Below, piece after piece: positions 32,351 through 41,958 of a DNA stretch of 64,000 nucleotides (position 1 is its first letter; every line of letters begins with the position of its first letter). Below the pieces are notes generated by a model. The model worked only from the letters and a program-made list of their open reading frames with translations, did no database searches and was not told where the DNA came from. The DNA is from CAKSFT01 sp045544615 (GTDB lineage Bacteria > Bacillota > Clostridia > UBA1381). A program made the translations under genes and the position numbers. The stretch is taken from contig JAZPZI010000033.1 of the NCBI GenBank assembly GCA_045544615.1, forward strand, positions 24,300 to 88,299, written 5' to 3'.

Positions 32351-33686
32351 ATCTTTTTTTCCTTAACTGTTTTGCCCTTGTCATAAGGTATTCACGGTTA
32401 TTGAGACTCGGATTTATCAGCACCTCGTCCAAGAGTGCGTGCAAAACATCACCGATTTCTCTGCCTGCCCTGAACCCGATTTTAATTAAGTCTCTGCCGT
32501 TTACAACCAGGTCGGTTGCAAGATACGGCTGACGCTCTGCAAGGACTTTTCTGTAAATTACACGGACATCGTTTATCTTGGCGAGTTTATCTCTTAAGAA
32601 CTTCGGATTCTTTGCCTTGTTATCCGCCTCCTGCAAAAGCAGAAGTTTTGCAAATAGCTCCTCACCAAGCCTTGCCATAACTCGTTTTACCGAGACCGGA
32701 TTCGGTTCGATTCTGATATCGTGGTTTTCTATCAGCATCAGGATGCTTTTTCTCGAATCGTTATCAAGCCTTAATCTGTGCAAAATATCGTCTGCAAGCC
32801 TTACACTCTCGTGATGATGCCCGTAAAAATGAATGATTCCGTTTGCATCAACACTCCTGCAAAGCGGTTTTCCGATATCGTGTAAAAGTGCCGCCCAGCG
32901 GATTATTATATCCTCCGGAGTATTTGCAACCGCATTGATTATGTGCTCACCTACATTATATATATGGTATTTATTCCGCTGTGCCACCGAAAAACAACGT
33001 GATATTTCAGGGATAATATGCTGCATAAGCCCAAGCTCATAGAGCATCGAAATTCTTCCCGGATTTTCCGAGCGAAGAATTTTTTCAATTTCTTCTCTTA
33101 TTCTCTCGGCGCTTACTTTCTTTATCAGTATCGCATATTTTTTTATTGCAAGAGCGGTCTTTTCCTCGATTTCAAAGCCAAGCACAACGGCAAATCTGAC
33201 TGCACGGAGCATCCTCAAAGCATCTTCTCTGAAGCGACGTTCAGGCTCACCCACGCATCGGATAACCTTATTTTTAATATCCTCGATTCCGCCGACTCTG
33301 TCAACCACGCCAGTCTGGTCGCTGTAGCAAAGGGCATTTATCGTAAAATCACGTCTTGCAATATCCGTTCCAATATCTGCAATAAAGGAAACACCTTCAG
33401 GATGTCGGCCGTCTGTGTATTCACCGTCCGAGCGGAAGGTTGTCACCTCATAGCTTGCTTTGTTGTCCATAACTGTGACTGTACCGTGCTTTATACCGGT
33501 ATCTATGGTTTTTGAAAAAATTTTCTTCACCTCTTCAGGGAGCGCAGATGTTGCAAAATCATAGTCGTGCGGAGTTCTGCCCATAATAAGGTCACGCACT
33601 GCACCGCCGACAACATATGCCTCGTGCCCTGCCAGATTCAAAACCTTGATTATTCGTCTTGCACCGTCACTCAACTCAAGTCTCAC
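32349..33686 (-). CDS. cca: CCA tRNA nucleotidyltransferase
   Basis: A 445-residue class II enzyme. The N-terminal polymerase head has VGGAVRDLIMGRTPHDYDFAT (GG and D-x-D), followed by RRDFTINAL and RRFREDALRMLRAVRF. A C-terminal HD domain (ALLHDIGKP) makes it the HD-containing form. It repairs or adds CCA ends. It is in the same direction as spoIVA, about 100 bp upstream. Confidence 0.96.
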   Translation of the reverse strand: MRLELSDGARRIIKVLNLAGHEAYVVGGAVRDLIMGRTPHDYDFATSALPEEVKKIFSKTIDTGIKHGTVTVMDNKASYEVTTFRSDGEYTDGRHPEGVSFIADIGTDIARRDFTINALCYSDQTGVVDRVGGIEDIKNKVIRCVGEPERRFREDALRMLRAVRFAVVLGFEIEEKTALAIKKYAILIKKVSAERIREEIEKILRSENPGRISMLYELGLMQHIIPEISRCFSVAQRNKYHIYNVGEHIINAVANTPEDIIIRWAALLHDIGKPLCRSVDANGIIHFYGHHHESVRLADDILHRLRLDNDSRKSILMLIENHDIRIEPNPVSVKRVMARLGEELFAKLLLLQEADNKAKNPKFLRDKLAKINDVRVIYRKVLAERQPYLATDLVVNGRDLIKIGFRAGREIGDVLHALLDEVLINPSLNNREYLMTRAKQLRKKR

Positions 33687-33768
33687 GCTCTCACCTCCCT
33701 AAAAATGCTACTTATATTCTACCACGCCAGCACTTCTTCGTCAATAACATATTATGCCTTTTGCAGCC

Positions 33769-33792
33769 AAAAAAGGGCAGAATCTGCCCTCT
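33769..33792 (-). terminator. trxB terminator
   Basis: Minus strand: AGGGCAGA / TCTGCCCT 8-bp stem directly after the trxB stop, followed by TTTTTT. Confidence 0.9.
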
Positions 33793-33793
33793 T

Positions 33794-34696
33794 TTATAAA
33801 CTATCTATATATTCGCACGCCGCAACCGCCGCAACTGTGCCGTCTGCCGTTGCAGTTGTAAGCTGCCTTACCGATTTTTTTCTGCAGTCGCCTGCAATAA
33901 AGATACCGTCAGTCTTTGTGCGACAGGTTTCTGTCGCATCAAAGTATCCACTCTCGTCAAGCTCTGCAACAGATTTAAACGGCTCATTCTGTGGCTCCAT
34001 ACCAATCATTACAAAGAGTCCAGGAACACTAAATTCCAAAGTCTCTCCGTTCTTTTTCCTGACCCCAATCGTCTCAAGTGCATTATCACCAATGAGCTTT
34101 TCTACAACCGCATCAAGTACAAGCTCGATATTTTCCTTTGCCTCGACCTTTTTTACAAGGCTTTCCTCGGCACGAAAAGCATCACGGCGATGAATGAGAT
34201 ATACCTTTTTGCAAATCCCCGAAAGATAGAGTGCATCAACAAGTGCCGAGCTTCCGCCGCCACATACAGCGACCTCTTTGTCGGCATAAAAAGCACCGTC
34301 ACAAACCGCACAGTACGATATACCGTGTCCGATAAGGTTTTCTTCATTTTCAATTCCCAATGCTCTGTGCTTTGCACCAACCGCTATTATAACGCTCTTT
34401 GCCTGATATTCACCATATTCGGTTACGACAGTTTTTGTGTCCCCATCTTTTATTTCAAGGACACGCTCAAGTTCAATCTCGCCGCCAAGTTCGGTTACCT
34501 GGTCCATCAGAGTATCAGAAAACTCAATCCCGCTCATAGCGTTCTTTCCGGGATAATTCTCAACCAATGGCGACATAGTTATCTGTCCCCCGAAAGTTTC
34601 TGCTTCGAGCACAAGAACACTTTTTCCGCTTCTAAGAGCATAAAGGGCGGCGGTTAATCCCGCCGGCCCTGCGCCCACAATTATTATATCATACAT
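33794..34696 (-). CDS. trxB: Thioredoxin reductase
   Basis: A 300-residue flavoprotein: FAD motif GAGPAGL at residues 8-14, redox-active C129-A-V-C132 and the NADP-binding CGGGSSALVDALYLS after it. The C-terminal GIFIAGDCRKK-RQLTTATADG segment is present. It lies only 3 bp after nrdD, whose C-terminal redoxin domain is its likely substrate. Confidence 0.95.
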   Translation of the reverse strand: MYDIIIVGAGPAGLTAALYALRSGKSVLVLEAETFGGQITMSPLVENYPGKNAMSGIEFSDTLMDQVTELGGEIELERVLEIKDGDTKTVVTEYGEYQAKSVIIAVGAKHRALGIENEENLIGHGISYCAVCDGAFYADKEVAVCGGGSSALVDALYLSGICKKVYLIHRRDAFRAEESLVKKVEAKENIELVLDAVVEKLIGDNALETIGVRKKNGETLEFSVPGLFVMIGMEPQNEPFKSVAELDESGYFDATETCRTKTDGIFIAGDCRKKSVRQLTTATADGTVAAVAACEYIDSL

Positions 34697-34699
34697 GTG

Positions 34700-37042
34700 T
34701 TATGCTTCCTTTTTTACTGCTGAAATAAACTGTTTTACATTTGCAATTCCTGCATAAACTTCGCCGCCTGCAACGAGAGTCGGTGCCTGTGCGATTTTAT
34801 ACTTCTTGCTCAATTCAATGTTTTCCTCTGCATCAATTACAGTGTAGCTAATGCCTGCCTTATCGAGCATCTGCTTTGCTGCACGGCAGTTAGGACAGGT
34901 CTTGGTTGTGAAAAGCATCACAGTTGCTTCTTCCTTGCATTCACATGCAGGTGCTTTCTTCTTCAAAACAGAAGTTTCGATATTGTAAACTTTTCTTTCC
35001 TTATATTCCTGAGTCTTACCGTCGTTCCAGTTTCTTACAGGTCTGTAGTAGCCTGTGATTCTGCTGTAAACTTCTGTAGCCTTGCCACAAACAGGGCAGT
35101 TATACTGCTCGCCTGCCAAGTATCCGTGTTCACGGCATACTGCATATGTTGGTGACAATGTGTAGTATGGAAGCTTGTAGTTTTCTGCAATCTTTCTTAC
35201 CAATGATGCTGCAGCCTTCCAGTCAGGCATCTTTTCGCCAAGGAATGCGTGGAATACTGTACCTGATGTATAGAGTGTCTGCAATTCGTCCTGAATATCC
35301 AAAGCTTCGAAGATATCTTCTGTGAAGCTTACAGGCAGGTGTGAGCTGTTTGTATAGTATGGTGTGCCACCCTCTTCTGCAGCTGTTACGATATCAGGGT
35401 ATCTCTTAACATCGTGCTTTGCAAGACGGTATGTTGTCGATTCTGCAGGTGTAGCTTCGAGGTTATAAAGGTCACCGTACTTTTCCTGATAGTCAGAAAG
35501 TCTTTCTCTCATGTGGTTGAGAACTTCCTTAGAGAATTCCTGAGTTTCTGTGTGAGTCATATCCTTGCCGAGCCACTTAGCATTGAGACCAACTTCGTTC
35601 ATACCGATAAGACCGATTGTTGAGAAGTGGTTATCGAATGAGCCGAGGTATCTCTTTGTGTATGGATACAAACCTTCGTCGAGAAGCTTTGTTATAACAT
35701 TTCTCTTAATCTTCAACGAACGAGCAGAGATATCCATCAATTTGTCAAGACGCTTATAGAAGTCTTCCTTGTTTTCTGCAAGATATGCAATTCTTGGAAG
35801 GTTGATTGTAACAACACCAACTGAACCTGTGCTCTCGCCGCTTCCGAAGAAACCGCCCGACTTCTTTCTCAACTCTCTCAAGTCAAGTCTCAATCTACAG
35901 CACATACTTCTTACATCGCTTGGCTCCATATCAGAGTTGATGTAGTTTGAGAAATATGGTGTGCCGTACTTTGATGTCATCTCGAACAAGAGCTTGTTGT
36001 TTTCTGTTTCTGACCAGTCAAAGTTGCTTGTGATTGAATATGTTGGGATTGGATACTGGAATCCTCTGCCGTTTGCATCACCTTCGATCATTGTTTCGAT
36101 GAAGGCTCTGTTTACCATATCCATTTCCTTCTTACAGTCGCCGTAAGTGAAGTCCATTTCCTTTCCGCCAACGATTGCAGGCATATCCTTCAAGTCAGCA
36201 GGAACTGTCCAGTCAAGTGTGATGTTAGAAAATGGTGCCTGTGTACCCCATCTGCTCGGTGTGTTTACGCCGTAGATGAATGATTCAATACACTTCTTAA
36301 CTGCGTCATATGAAAGGTTATCAGCCTTAACAAACGGTGCAAGGTATGTGTCAAATGATGAGAATGCTTGCGCACCTGCCCATTCATTCTGCATGATACC
36401 GAGGAAGTTAACCATCTGGTTACAAAGTGTTGCAAGGTGCTTTGCAGGTGCAGATGTAATCTTTCCTTCAACTCCGCCAAGACCTTCCTGAATGAGCTGC
36501 TTCAACGACCAACCTGCACAGTAACCTGTGAGCATTGAAAGGTCGTGGAGGTGGATGTCTGCATTTCTGTGTGCATTTGCGATTTCATCGTCATAGATTT
36601 CTGACAACCAGTAGTTTGCGGTAATCGCACCCGAGTTGCTGAGGATAAGACCGCCAACAGAATATGTTACTGTTGAGTTTTCCTTAACACGCCAGTCGGT
36701 AATCTTTACGTAGCTGTCAACAACATCCTTATAGTCGAGGATTGTTGATTTCATGTTACGCATCTTTTCGTGCATTCTTCTGTAGAGAATGTATGCCTTT
36801 GCAACTTCTGCATAGCCTGCCTGAACCAATACAGACTCAACAGAATCCTGGATATCTTCAACCGAGATCAACTCATTCTCAACTTTTGGCTCGAAGTCTG
36901 CTGTAACCTTCAATCCCAGAAAATCGATGATTGTCGGATGATACTGCATATTCTGCGCATCAAAAGCCTGAGTTATAGCCTCTGTAATTTTTGCCAGATT
37001 AAAATCTACTATTTTTCCGTCACGTTTTTTTACCTTGTACAT
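34700..37042 (-). CDS. nrdD: Anaerobic ribonucleotide reductase fused to a C-terminal redoxin domain
   Basis: A 780-residue class III ribonucleoside-triphosphate reductase: ATP-cone at residues about 1-90, the glycyl-radical barrel with the MCCRLRLDLREL cysteine strand, a C-terminal zinc site (C-x2-C pairs in CREHGYLAGEQYNCPVCG) and the glycyl-radical Gly664 (RITGYY). Beyond that, residues about 706-780 form a glutaredoxin/NrdH-like domain with C716-P-N-C719 (FTTKTCPNC). The fused domain, with trxB next door, suggests electrons come from NADPH through the redoxin rather than from formate. Confidence 0.95.
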   Translation of the reverse strand: MYKVKKRDGKIVDFNLAKITEAITQAFDAQNMQYHPTIIDFLGLKVTADFEPKVENELISVEDIQDSVESVLVQAGYAEVAKAYILYRRMHEKMRNMKSTILDYKDVVDSYVKITDWRVKENSTVTYSVGGLILSNSGAITANYWLSEIYDDEIANAHRNADIHLHDLSMLTGYCAGWSLKQLIQEGLGGVEGKITSAPAKHLATLCNQMVNFLGIMQNEWAGAQAFSSFDTYLAPFVKADNLSYDAVKKCIESFIYGVNTPSRWGTQAPFSNITLDWTVPADLKDMPAIVGGKEMDFTYGDCKKEMDMVNRAFIETMIEGDANGRGFQYPIPTYSITSNFDWSETENNKLLFEMTSKYGTPYFSNYINSDMEPSDVRSMCCRLRLDLRELRKKSGGFFGSGESTGSVGVVTINLPRIAYLAENKEDFYKRLDKLMDISARSLKIKRNVITKLLDEGLYPYTKRYLGSFDNHFSTIGLIGMNEVGLNAKWLGKDMTHTETQEFSKEVLNHMRERLSDYQEKYGDLYNLEATPAESTTYRLAKHDVKRYPDIVTAAEEGGTPYYTNSSHLPVSFTEDIFEALDIQDELQTLYTSGTVFHAFLGEKMPDWKAAASLVRKIAENYKLPYYTLSPTYAVCREHGYLAGEQYNCPVCGKATEVYSRITGYYRPVRNWNDGKTQEYKERKVYNIETSVLKKKAPACECKEEATVMLFTTKTCPNCRAAKQMLDKAGISYTVIDAEENIELSKKYKIAQAPTLVAGGEVYAGIANVKQFISAVKKEA

Positions 37043-37060
37043 AGTTTACCTTCCTTTCTT

Positions 37061-37750
37061 TTAAACCCCACGCAATTCTACATTATTTATATATCTTTTT
37101 GCTATTTCGGAAAACTCTTTTAAGTTCTCCTCACCGACCGGGCTCAAACCCTTCTTTATTACCCCGTCGGATTCTTTAAAGTTTTGCAGAAAATATCTTT
37201 TTGCACCGCTAATCCATTTTGCGAGCTCTTCAATTCTCTCTTTGGTGTGATATTCCGATACAACCGTTGTCCTGAACTCATACTCTATTCCGCTCGTCAT
37301 CAAAAAGCGTATGCTTTCCTCAACTCCCGACACATCAAACCGGTCGATTCCAACCGTTTCGGGATAGGCAACCTTTGAGTTTTTGATGTCCATCGCAACA
37401 TAGTCCACAAGACCGTCTGTGATAAGTTCTTTTAAAAGCTTTGGTCTGCTTCCGTTAGTATCGAGCTTTACCGAATACCCAAGCTCTCTCACACCGAGAA
37501 TGAAGTCTCTGATGTCATCATTCAAAAGCGGTTCTCCGCCGGTTATGCAAACTCCGTCTAAAATACCGATGCGTTTTTTCAGGAAAGCAAAAATTTCCGC
37601 CTCGGGGATTTCTCCCACATCTCCGCCCAATACCAGATCACCGTTATGGCAAAAGGGGCATCGGAAATTGCAGCCACCGGTAAAAATTGTGCATGCGGTT
37701 TTTCCCGGATAATCTAAAAGTGTGAGTTTTTGTAGTCCGCAAATTTTCAT
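37061..37750 (-). CDS. nrdG: Anaerobic ribonucleotide reductase activating protein
   Basis: A 229-residue radical-SAM enzyme. The CNFRCPFC cluster motif (C-x3-C-x2-C), the GGEPLL SAM-binding turn and the KLDTNGSRP strand are visible. It makes the glycyl radical on NrdD. It has the larger size of the NrdG2 type. The ATG at 37750 follows GGAG; the longer frame to 37819 runs into the leader. Confidence 0.93.
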   Translation of the reverse strand: MKICGLQKLTLLDYPGKTACTIFTGGCNFRCPFCHNGDLVLGGDVGEIPEAEIFAFLKKRIGILDGVCITGGEPLLNDDIRDFILGVRELGYSVKLDTNGSRPKLLKELITDGLVDYVAMDIKNSKVAYPETVGIDRFDVSGVEESIRFLMTSGIEYEFRTTVVSEYHTKERIEELAKWISGAKRYFLQNFKESDGVIKKGLSPVGEENLKEFSEIAKRYINNVELRGV

Positions 37751-37820
37751 AAAATCGGCTCCAACATAGGTATTACCTACCTTTCGGCAGGTTTCTGCAT
37801 TTTTTGACAGCTTCTGCAAA

Positions 37821-37836
37821 ACACAAGATATTGTGT
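37821..37836. promoter_or_regulatory. NrdR box
   Basis: ACACAAGATATTGTGT, close to the NrdR consensus ACACwATATATwGTGT. It lies just downstream of the expected transcription start of nrdG, where binding would block it. An exact copy lies at 38113-38128. Confidence 0.75.
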
Positions 37837-37858
37837 TCTATTTTTGGGCTGTGAGTTA

Positions 37859-37887
37859 ATTATACACCATATATATAGTGCTGTCAA
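37859..37887 (-). promoter_or_regulatory. Promoter for nrdG-nrdD-trxB
   Basis: Minus strand: consensus TTGACA (37882-37887), 17-bp spacer and consensus TATAAT (37859-37864). The spacer carries CACTATATATATGGTG, which resembles a NrdR half-palindrome pair with two extra bases. Confidence 0.85.
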
Positions 37888-37955
37888 GCAATATTTTCCT
37901 CTTTTTTTAATTTTTTACTGTCCCATTCGGATTATTACACGCTAAACCCGCACAA

Positions 37956-37971
37956 ACACTATATCTTGGGG
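37956..37971. promoter_or_regulatory. Degenerate NrdR-like box
   Basis: ACACTATATCTTGGGG matches the first 12-13 bases of the NrdR consensus and decays in the last three. It is preceded by CCGCACAA; a related stretch (CCGCACAAACCCTATG) recurs at about 38038-38053. Confidence 0.45.
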
Positions 37972-38112
37972 TTATATTACTTTATTGTTACAAAAATACA
38001 CAATATAGCTAATAACTTTGTCATATATACAAAAGACCGCACAAACCCTATGTTTTCAGAGTGTTGGGCGGTCGCAATCAAATCGATTCAATTTTTTGCT
38101 CGATTTTTTCAA

Positions 38113-38128
38113 ACACAAGATATTGTGT
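38113..38128. promoter_or_regulatory. Second exact NrdR box
   Basis: ACACAAGATATTGTGT, identical to the box at 37821-37836, about 290 bp further upstream of nrdG and just outside the terminator of the pyruvate:ferredoxin oxidoreductase gene. The 37751-38138 interval (about 390 bp) holds no gene, only the boxes, the promoter and a GACCGC/GCGGTC-bounded stem at about 38033-38076. Confidence 0.65.
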
Positions 38129-38138
38129 TTTGAATAAC

Positions 38139-38172
38139 AAAAAACCGAAGCGGAAATCCACTTCGGTTTTTG
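38139..38172. terminator. Terminator of the pyruvate:ferredoxin oxidoreductase gene
   Basis: AAAACCGAAG / CTTCGGTTTT stem with a 10-base loop flanked by A and T runs. Confidence 0.85.
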
Positions 38173-38183
38173 TTATTACAGAA

Positions 38184-41100
38184 TTAGTTCTGTGCAAGCT
38201 TTACCAAGTGTTCGTACTTAGCCTTTGCATCAGCAGCAGCCTTTTCGAACAATTCCTTAGCACGTTCTGGGTTAGAACGAGCAAGTGAGTTGTAACGAAC
38301 TTCACCCATGATGAAGTCTTCGTAGCTTGCCTTTGGCTCCTTAGAGTCGAGCTGGAATGGATTCTTACCTTCCAAAGCAAGACGTGGGTCATATCTGAAC
38401 AAGTGCCAGTAACCAGCCTCAACAGCCTTCTTCTCTTCTGTCTGAGCGATGCTCATGCCGCCCTTGATACCATGGTTGATACATGGAGCGTAAGCGATGA
38501 TGAGTGATGGACCGTTGTAGCTTTCAGCTTCGAGAACTGCCTTCAAGCACTGGTTGTAGTCAGCACCCTGAGCGATCTGTGCAACGTATACGTAGCCATA
38601 GCTCATTGCGATTGCAGCAAGGTCCTTCTTCTTAACCTGCTTACCTGCAGCAGCGAACTGTGCGATAGCACCTGTTGGTGTTGACTTAGATGACTGACCG
38701 CCTGTGTTTGAGTAAACTTCAGTATCGAATACCATTACGTTTACATCTTCACCTGAAGCCAATACGTGGTCAACGCCGCCGAAGCCGATATCGTATGCCC
38801 AGCCGTCACCACCGAATACCCATACAGATTTCTTTGCAAGGTATTCCTTGTCAGCCAATACATCCTTAGCTTCCTTAGAGTTGAGGTTTGCAATAGCCTT
38901 CAAAAGTTCGTCTGTAGCAACCTTGTTAGCACATCCGCAATCCTTTGTTTCGATAAACTTATCAACTGCACCCTTAACTGAAGGTTCGTCAGCTGCAATC
39001 TTTTCAAGCTTTGAAATGTTAGCTTCTCTCAATGCCTTCTGACCGAGGTACATACCGTAGCCGTATTCAGCATTATCTTCGAAGAGTGAGTTAGCCCAAG
39101 CAGGACCTCTGCCGTTCTTATCAGCAGCATATGGTGTTGAAGGAGCAGAACCACCCCAGATTGATGAACAACCTGTTGCGTTTGCGATATACATTCTGTC
39201 ACCAAAGAGCTGTGTTACGAGCTTAGCGTAAGGTGTTTCACCACAGCCTGCACAAGCACCCGAGAATTCGAGGTATGGCATTCTGAACTGTGAACCCTTA
39301 ACTGTATTTACAGGGAACTTGTCCATTACAGCAGCCTTGTCGTCGAGCTTGATGCCGTAGTCAAAGCTTGCCTGTTCAGCAACATTTTCTTCCAATGCAG
39401 ACATTGTAAGAGCCTTTGCACCCTTAACTTCAGGACAAACGTTTACACATGAGCCACATCCTGTACAGTCAAGAACTGATACAGCGATTGCAAAGTACAA
39501 ATCGTCAACCTGACGCATCTTAACATACTTCATACCTTCAGGAGCATTCTTTGCTTCTTCTTCTGTCAATACAACAGGTCTGATACATCCGTGTGGACAT
39601 ACATATGAACAGAGTCCGCACTGCAAACATGAATCAGGATTCCATACAGGAACGTCAATTGCGATACCTCTCTTTTCAAACGCTGATGAGCCCAGAGGAA
39701 CTTCACCGTTTGCATAAGGTACGAATGTTGATACAGGAAGCTGCATTCCACGGAAACCGTTGATTGGAGCAAGTACATTGTTTACATAGTCGATGAGCTT
39801 GCCTTCGCCTTCGTGCTTAACTGTAAGGTCTTCGTCCTTAGCATCCTTCCATGAAGCAGGAACTTCAACCTTAACAACTTCGCAAGCACCCTTGTCGATA
39901 GCGTCGTGGTTCATCTTAACGATTGCATCACCCTTCTTTGAGTAAGAAGCTGTTGCAGCGTCCTTCATGTACTTGATAGCATCATCAGCAGGGATGATGT
40001 TTGCAAGCTTAAAGAATGCTGACTGCAATACTGTGTTGATTCTGTTGCCAAGACCGATTTCCTTACCGATCTTAACACCGTCGATTGTATAGAACTGAAT
40101 GTTATTTTCAGCGATATATCTCTTAACCTGGCCAGGGAGATGCTCTTCGAGTTCAGCCTGGTTCCATGAGCAGTTCAAAAGGAATACGCCGCCCGGCTTA
40201 ACATCCTGAACCATATCATACTGTCTGATATATGATGCCTTGTGACAAGCAACAAAGTCAGCCTTGTTGATAAGGTATGTTGATGTGATCTTTGCATTAC
40301 CGAATCTCAAGTGAGAAACTGTAAGACCGCCTGACTTCTTTGAGTCATAGTCGAAGTATGCCTGAACATTCATGTCGGTGTGGTCACCGATAATCTTAAC
40401 AGAGTTCTTGTTAGCACCAACTGTACCGTCTGCACCCAAGCCCCAGAACTTACAGCTTGTGATGCCTGCAGGAGTTGTGTCAGGATTTTCTGTGATATCG
40501 AGTGAGAGGTTTGTAACATCATCCTTGATACCGATTGTGAATGTCTTCTTGTCTGTGTTCTTGAATACTGCAATAATCTGTGCAGGAGTTGTGTCCTTTG
40601 AACCCAAGCCGTAACGTCCGCCGAATACAGGAACGTTAGCAAACTTTGAGCCTGCCAAAGCAGCAACAACATCGAGGTATAAAGGTTCAGCGATTGAACC
40701 AGGTTCCTTTGTTCTGTCAAGAACAGAAATCTTCTTAACAGTTTCAGGAATAGCAGCGATCAAGTGCTCAGCTGAGAAAGGTCTATAAAGTCTTACCTTA
40801 ATCATACCAACCTTCTGGCCGTTAGCATTTAAGTAATCAACTGTTTCCTGGATTGTATCACAAGCAGAACCCATAGCGATAATTACCTGGTCAGCATCAG
40901 CAGCACCATAGTAGTTAAAGAGCTTATAGTCTGTTCCGATTGCAGCATTAACCTTGTCCATATATTCCTGAGTAAGAGCAGGAATTGCTGTATAATAGTT
41001 GTTTGAAGCTTCCTTAGCCTGGAAGAATATGTCAGGGTTCTGAGCTGTACCTCTCTGTGCAGGGTGTTCAGGGTTCAATGAACCACGTCTGAACGCTGCC

Positions 41101-41699
41101 AAAGCATCCCAGTCAACCATCTTTGCAAGTTCATCATAATCCCAGCAAGCAACCTTCTGGTACTCGTGTGATGTTCTGAAACCGTCAAAGAAGTGAAGGA
41201 ATGGAACTCTTCCCTTGATTGTTGTCAAGTGAGCAACTGCACCCAAATCCATAGCTTCCTGTGGGTTTGTTGATGCAAGCATAGCAAAACCGGTCTGACG
41301 GCATGCCATAACGTCCTGATGATCACCAAAGATTGAAAGAGCGTGTGAAGCCAAAGCTCTTGCAGAAACGTTAAATACGCATGGCAACAATTCGCCGGCG
41401 ATTTTATACATGTTAGGAATCATAAGGAGCAAGCCCTGTGATGCTGTGTAGGTTGTTGTAAGTGCACCTGCTGTAAGTGAGCCGTGAACTGTACCTGCAG
41501 CACCTGCTTCCCACTGCATTTCTGTTACTTTAACTGTCTGTCCAAAGATGTTCTTCTGTCCGGCAGCAGCCCATTTGTCTGTTACTTCTGCCATGTTTGA
41601 AGATGGTGTGATAGGGTAAATAGCAGCAACATCTGTAAACGCATATGACACGTATGCAGCAGCTGTATTACCGTCCATTGTTTTCATTTTTCTTGCCAA
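38184..41699 (-). CDS. nifJ: Pyruvate:ferredoxin (flavodoxin) oxidoreductase
   Basis: A 1171-residue single-chain enzyme that converts pyruvate and CoA to acetyl-CoA, CO2 and reduced ferredoxin. Domains in order: pyrimidine domain I (GNTAAAYVSYAFTDVAAIYPITPSS), transketolase-like and gamma domains, a 2x[4Fe-4S] domain (CLQCGLCSYVC, CTGCGSCVNVC), and the TPP domain (GDGWAYDIGFGG, NTGGQ). The start is TTG at 41699: AGGAGG lies 8 bases before it, while the next ATG (41687) is about 20 bases from the site. Confidence 0.97.
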   Translation of the reverse strand: MARKMKTMDGNTAAAYVSYAFTDVAAIYPITPSSNMAEVTDKWAAAGQKNIFGQTVKVTEMQWEAGAAGTVHGSLTAGALTTTYTASQGLLLMIPNMYKIAGELLPCVFNVSARALASHALSIFGDHQDVMACRQTGFAMLASTNPQEAMDLGAVAHLTTIKGRVPFLHFFDGFRTSHEYQKVACWDYDELAKMVDWDALAAFRRGSLNPEHPAQRGTAQNPDIFFQAKEASNNYYTAIPALTQEYMDKVNAAIGTDYKLFNYYGAADADQVIIAMGSACDTIQETVDYLNANGQKVGMIKVRLYRPFSAEHLIAAIPETVKKISVLDRTKEPGSIAEPLYLDVVAALAGSKFANVPVFGGRYGLGSKDTTPAQIIAVFKNTDKKTFTIGIKDDVTNLSLDITENPDTTPAGITSCKFWGLGADGTVGANKNSVKIIGDHTDMNVQAYFDYDSKKSGGLTVSHLRFGNAKITSTYLINKADFVACHKASYIRQYDMVQDVKPGGVFLLNCSWNQAELEEHLPGQVKRYIAENNIQFYTIDGVKIGKEIGLGNRINTVLQSAFFKLANIIPADDAIKYMKDAATASYSKKGDAIVKMNHDAIDKGACEVVKVEVPASWKDAKDEDLTVKHEGEGKLIDYVNNVLAPINGFRGMQLPVSTFVPYANGEVPLGSSAFEKRGIAIDVPVWNPDSCLQCGLCSYVCPHGCIRPVVLTEEEAKNAPEGMKYVKMRQVDDLYFAIAVSVLDCTGCGSCVNVCPEVKGAKALTMSALEENVAEQASFDYGIKLDDKAAVMDKFPVNTVKGSQFRMPYLEFSGACAGCGETPYAKLVTQLFGDRMYIANATGCSSIWGGSAPSTPYAADKNGRGPAWANSLFEDNAEYGYGMYLGQKALREANISKLEKIAADEPSVKGAVDKFIETKDCGCANKVATDELLKAIANLNSKEAKDVLADKEYLAKKSVWVFGGDGWAYDIGFGGVDHVLASGEDVNVMVFDTEVYSNTGGQSSKSTPTGAIAQFAAAGKQVKKKDLAAIAMSYGYVYVAQIAQGADYNQCLKAVLEAESYNGPSLIIAYAPCINHGIKGGMSIAQTEEKKAVEAGYWHLFRYDPRLALEGKNPFQLDSKEPKASYEDFIMGEVRYNSLARSNPERAKELFEKAAADAKAKYEHLVKLAQN

Positions 41700-41777
41700 T
41701 GAAATCTCCTCCTTTATTTTTTCCTGCCGAAAACTCGGCTTTTTTAGTTCTACATATGACAAATATGCACACTGTCT

Positions 41778-41806
41778 ATAATACCACTTTTTTATTACAA
41801 AATCAA
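41778..41806 (-). promoter_or_regulatory. Promoter for nifJ
   Basis: Minus strand: TTGATT (41801-41806), 17-bp spacer, TATTAT (41778-41783). Confidence 0.7.
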
Positions 41807-41850
41807 GTGTTACATATATATTTTAGTAATATTTTTTTAATTTTGTGGAA

Positions 41851-41868
41851 TTGACAAAAAATTGTCAA
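41851..41868. promoter_or_regulatory. Perfect palindrome TTGACAA-AAAA-TTGTCAA
   Basis: A 7-bp inverted repeat with a 4-base centre, in the divergent region between nifJ and spoIIGA. Each arm is similar to a Spo0A box (TGTCGAA) with changes, so it may be a weaker paired Spo0A site or another operator. Confidence 0.45.
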
Positions 41869-41925
41869 TCGCAACACTTCTTTTTATCCTAAATTTACCA
41901 TACCGCCACTCCGGTTTGCATTTTT

Positions 41926-41932
41926 TGTCGAA
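41926..41932 (+). promoter_or_regulatory. Spo0A box upstream of spoIIGA
   Basis: TGTCGAA, an exact consensus 0A box within TTTTGTCGAAGG, 26 bp before the -35 element of the spoIIGA promoter. Confidence 0.65.
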
Positions 41933-41958
41933 GGCTTTTCTTTATTCTACAGGCGGAT

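Noticed and set aside
37864..37881. NrdR box inside the promoter spacer
   Set aside because: CACTATATATATGGTG has two bases too many between its half-sites; kept only as a note on the promoter.
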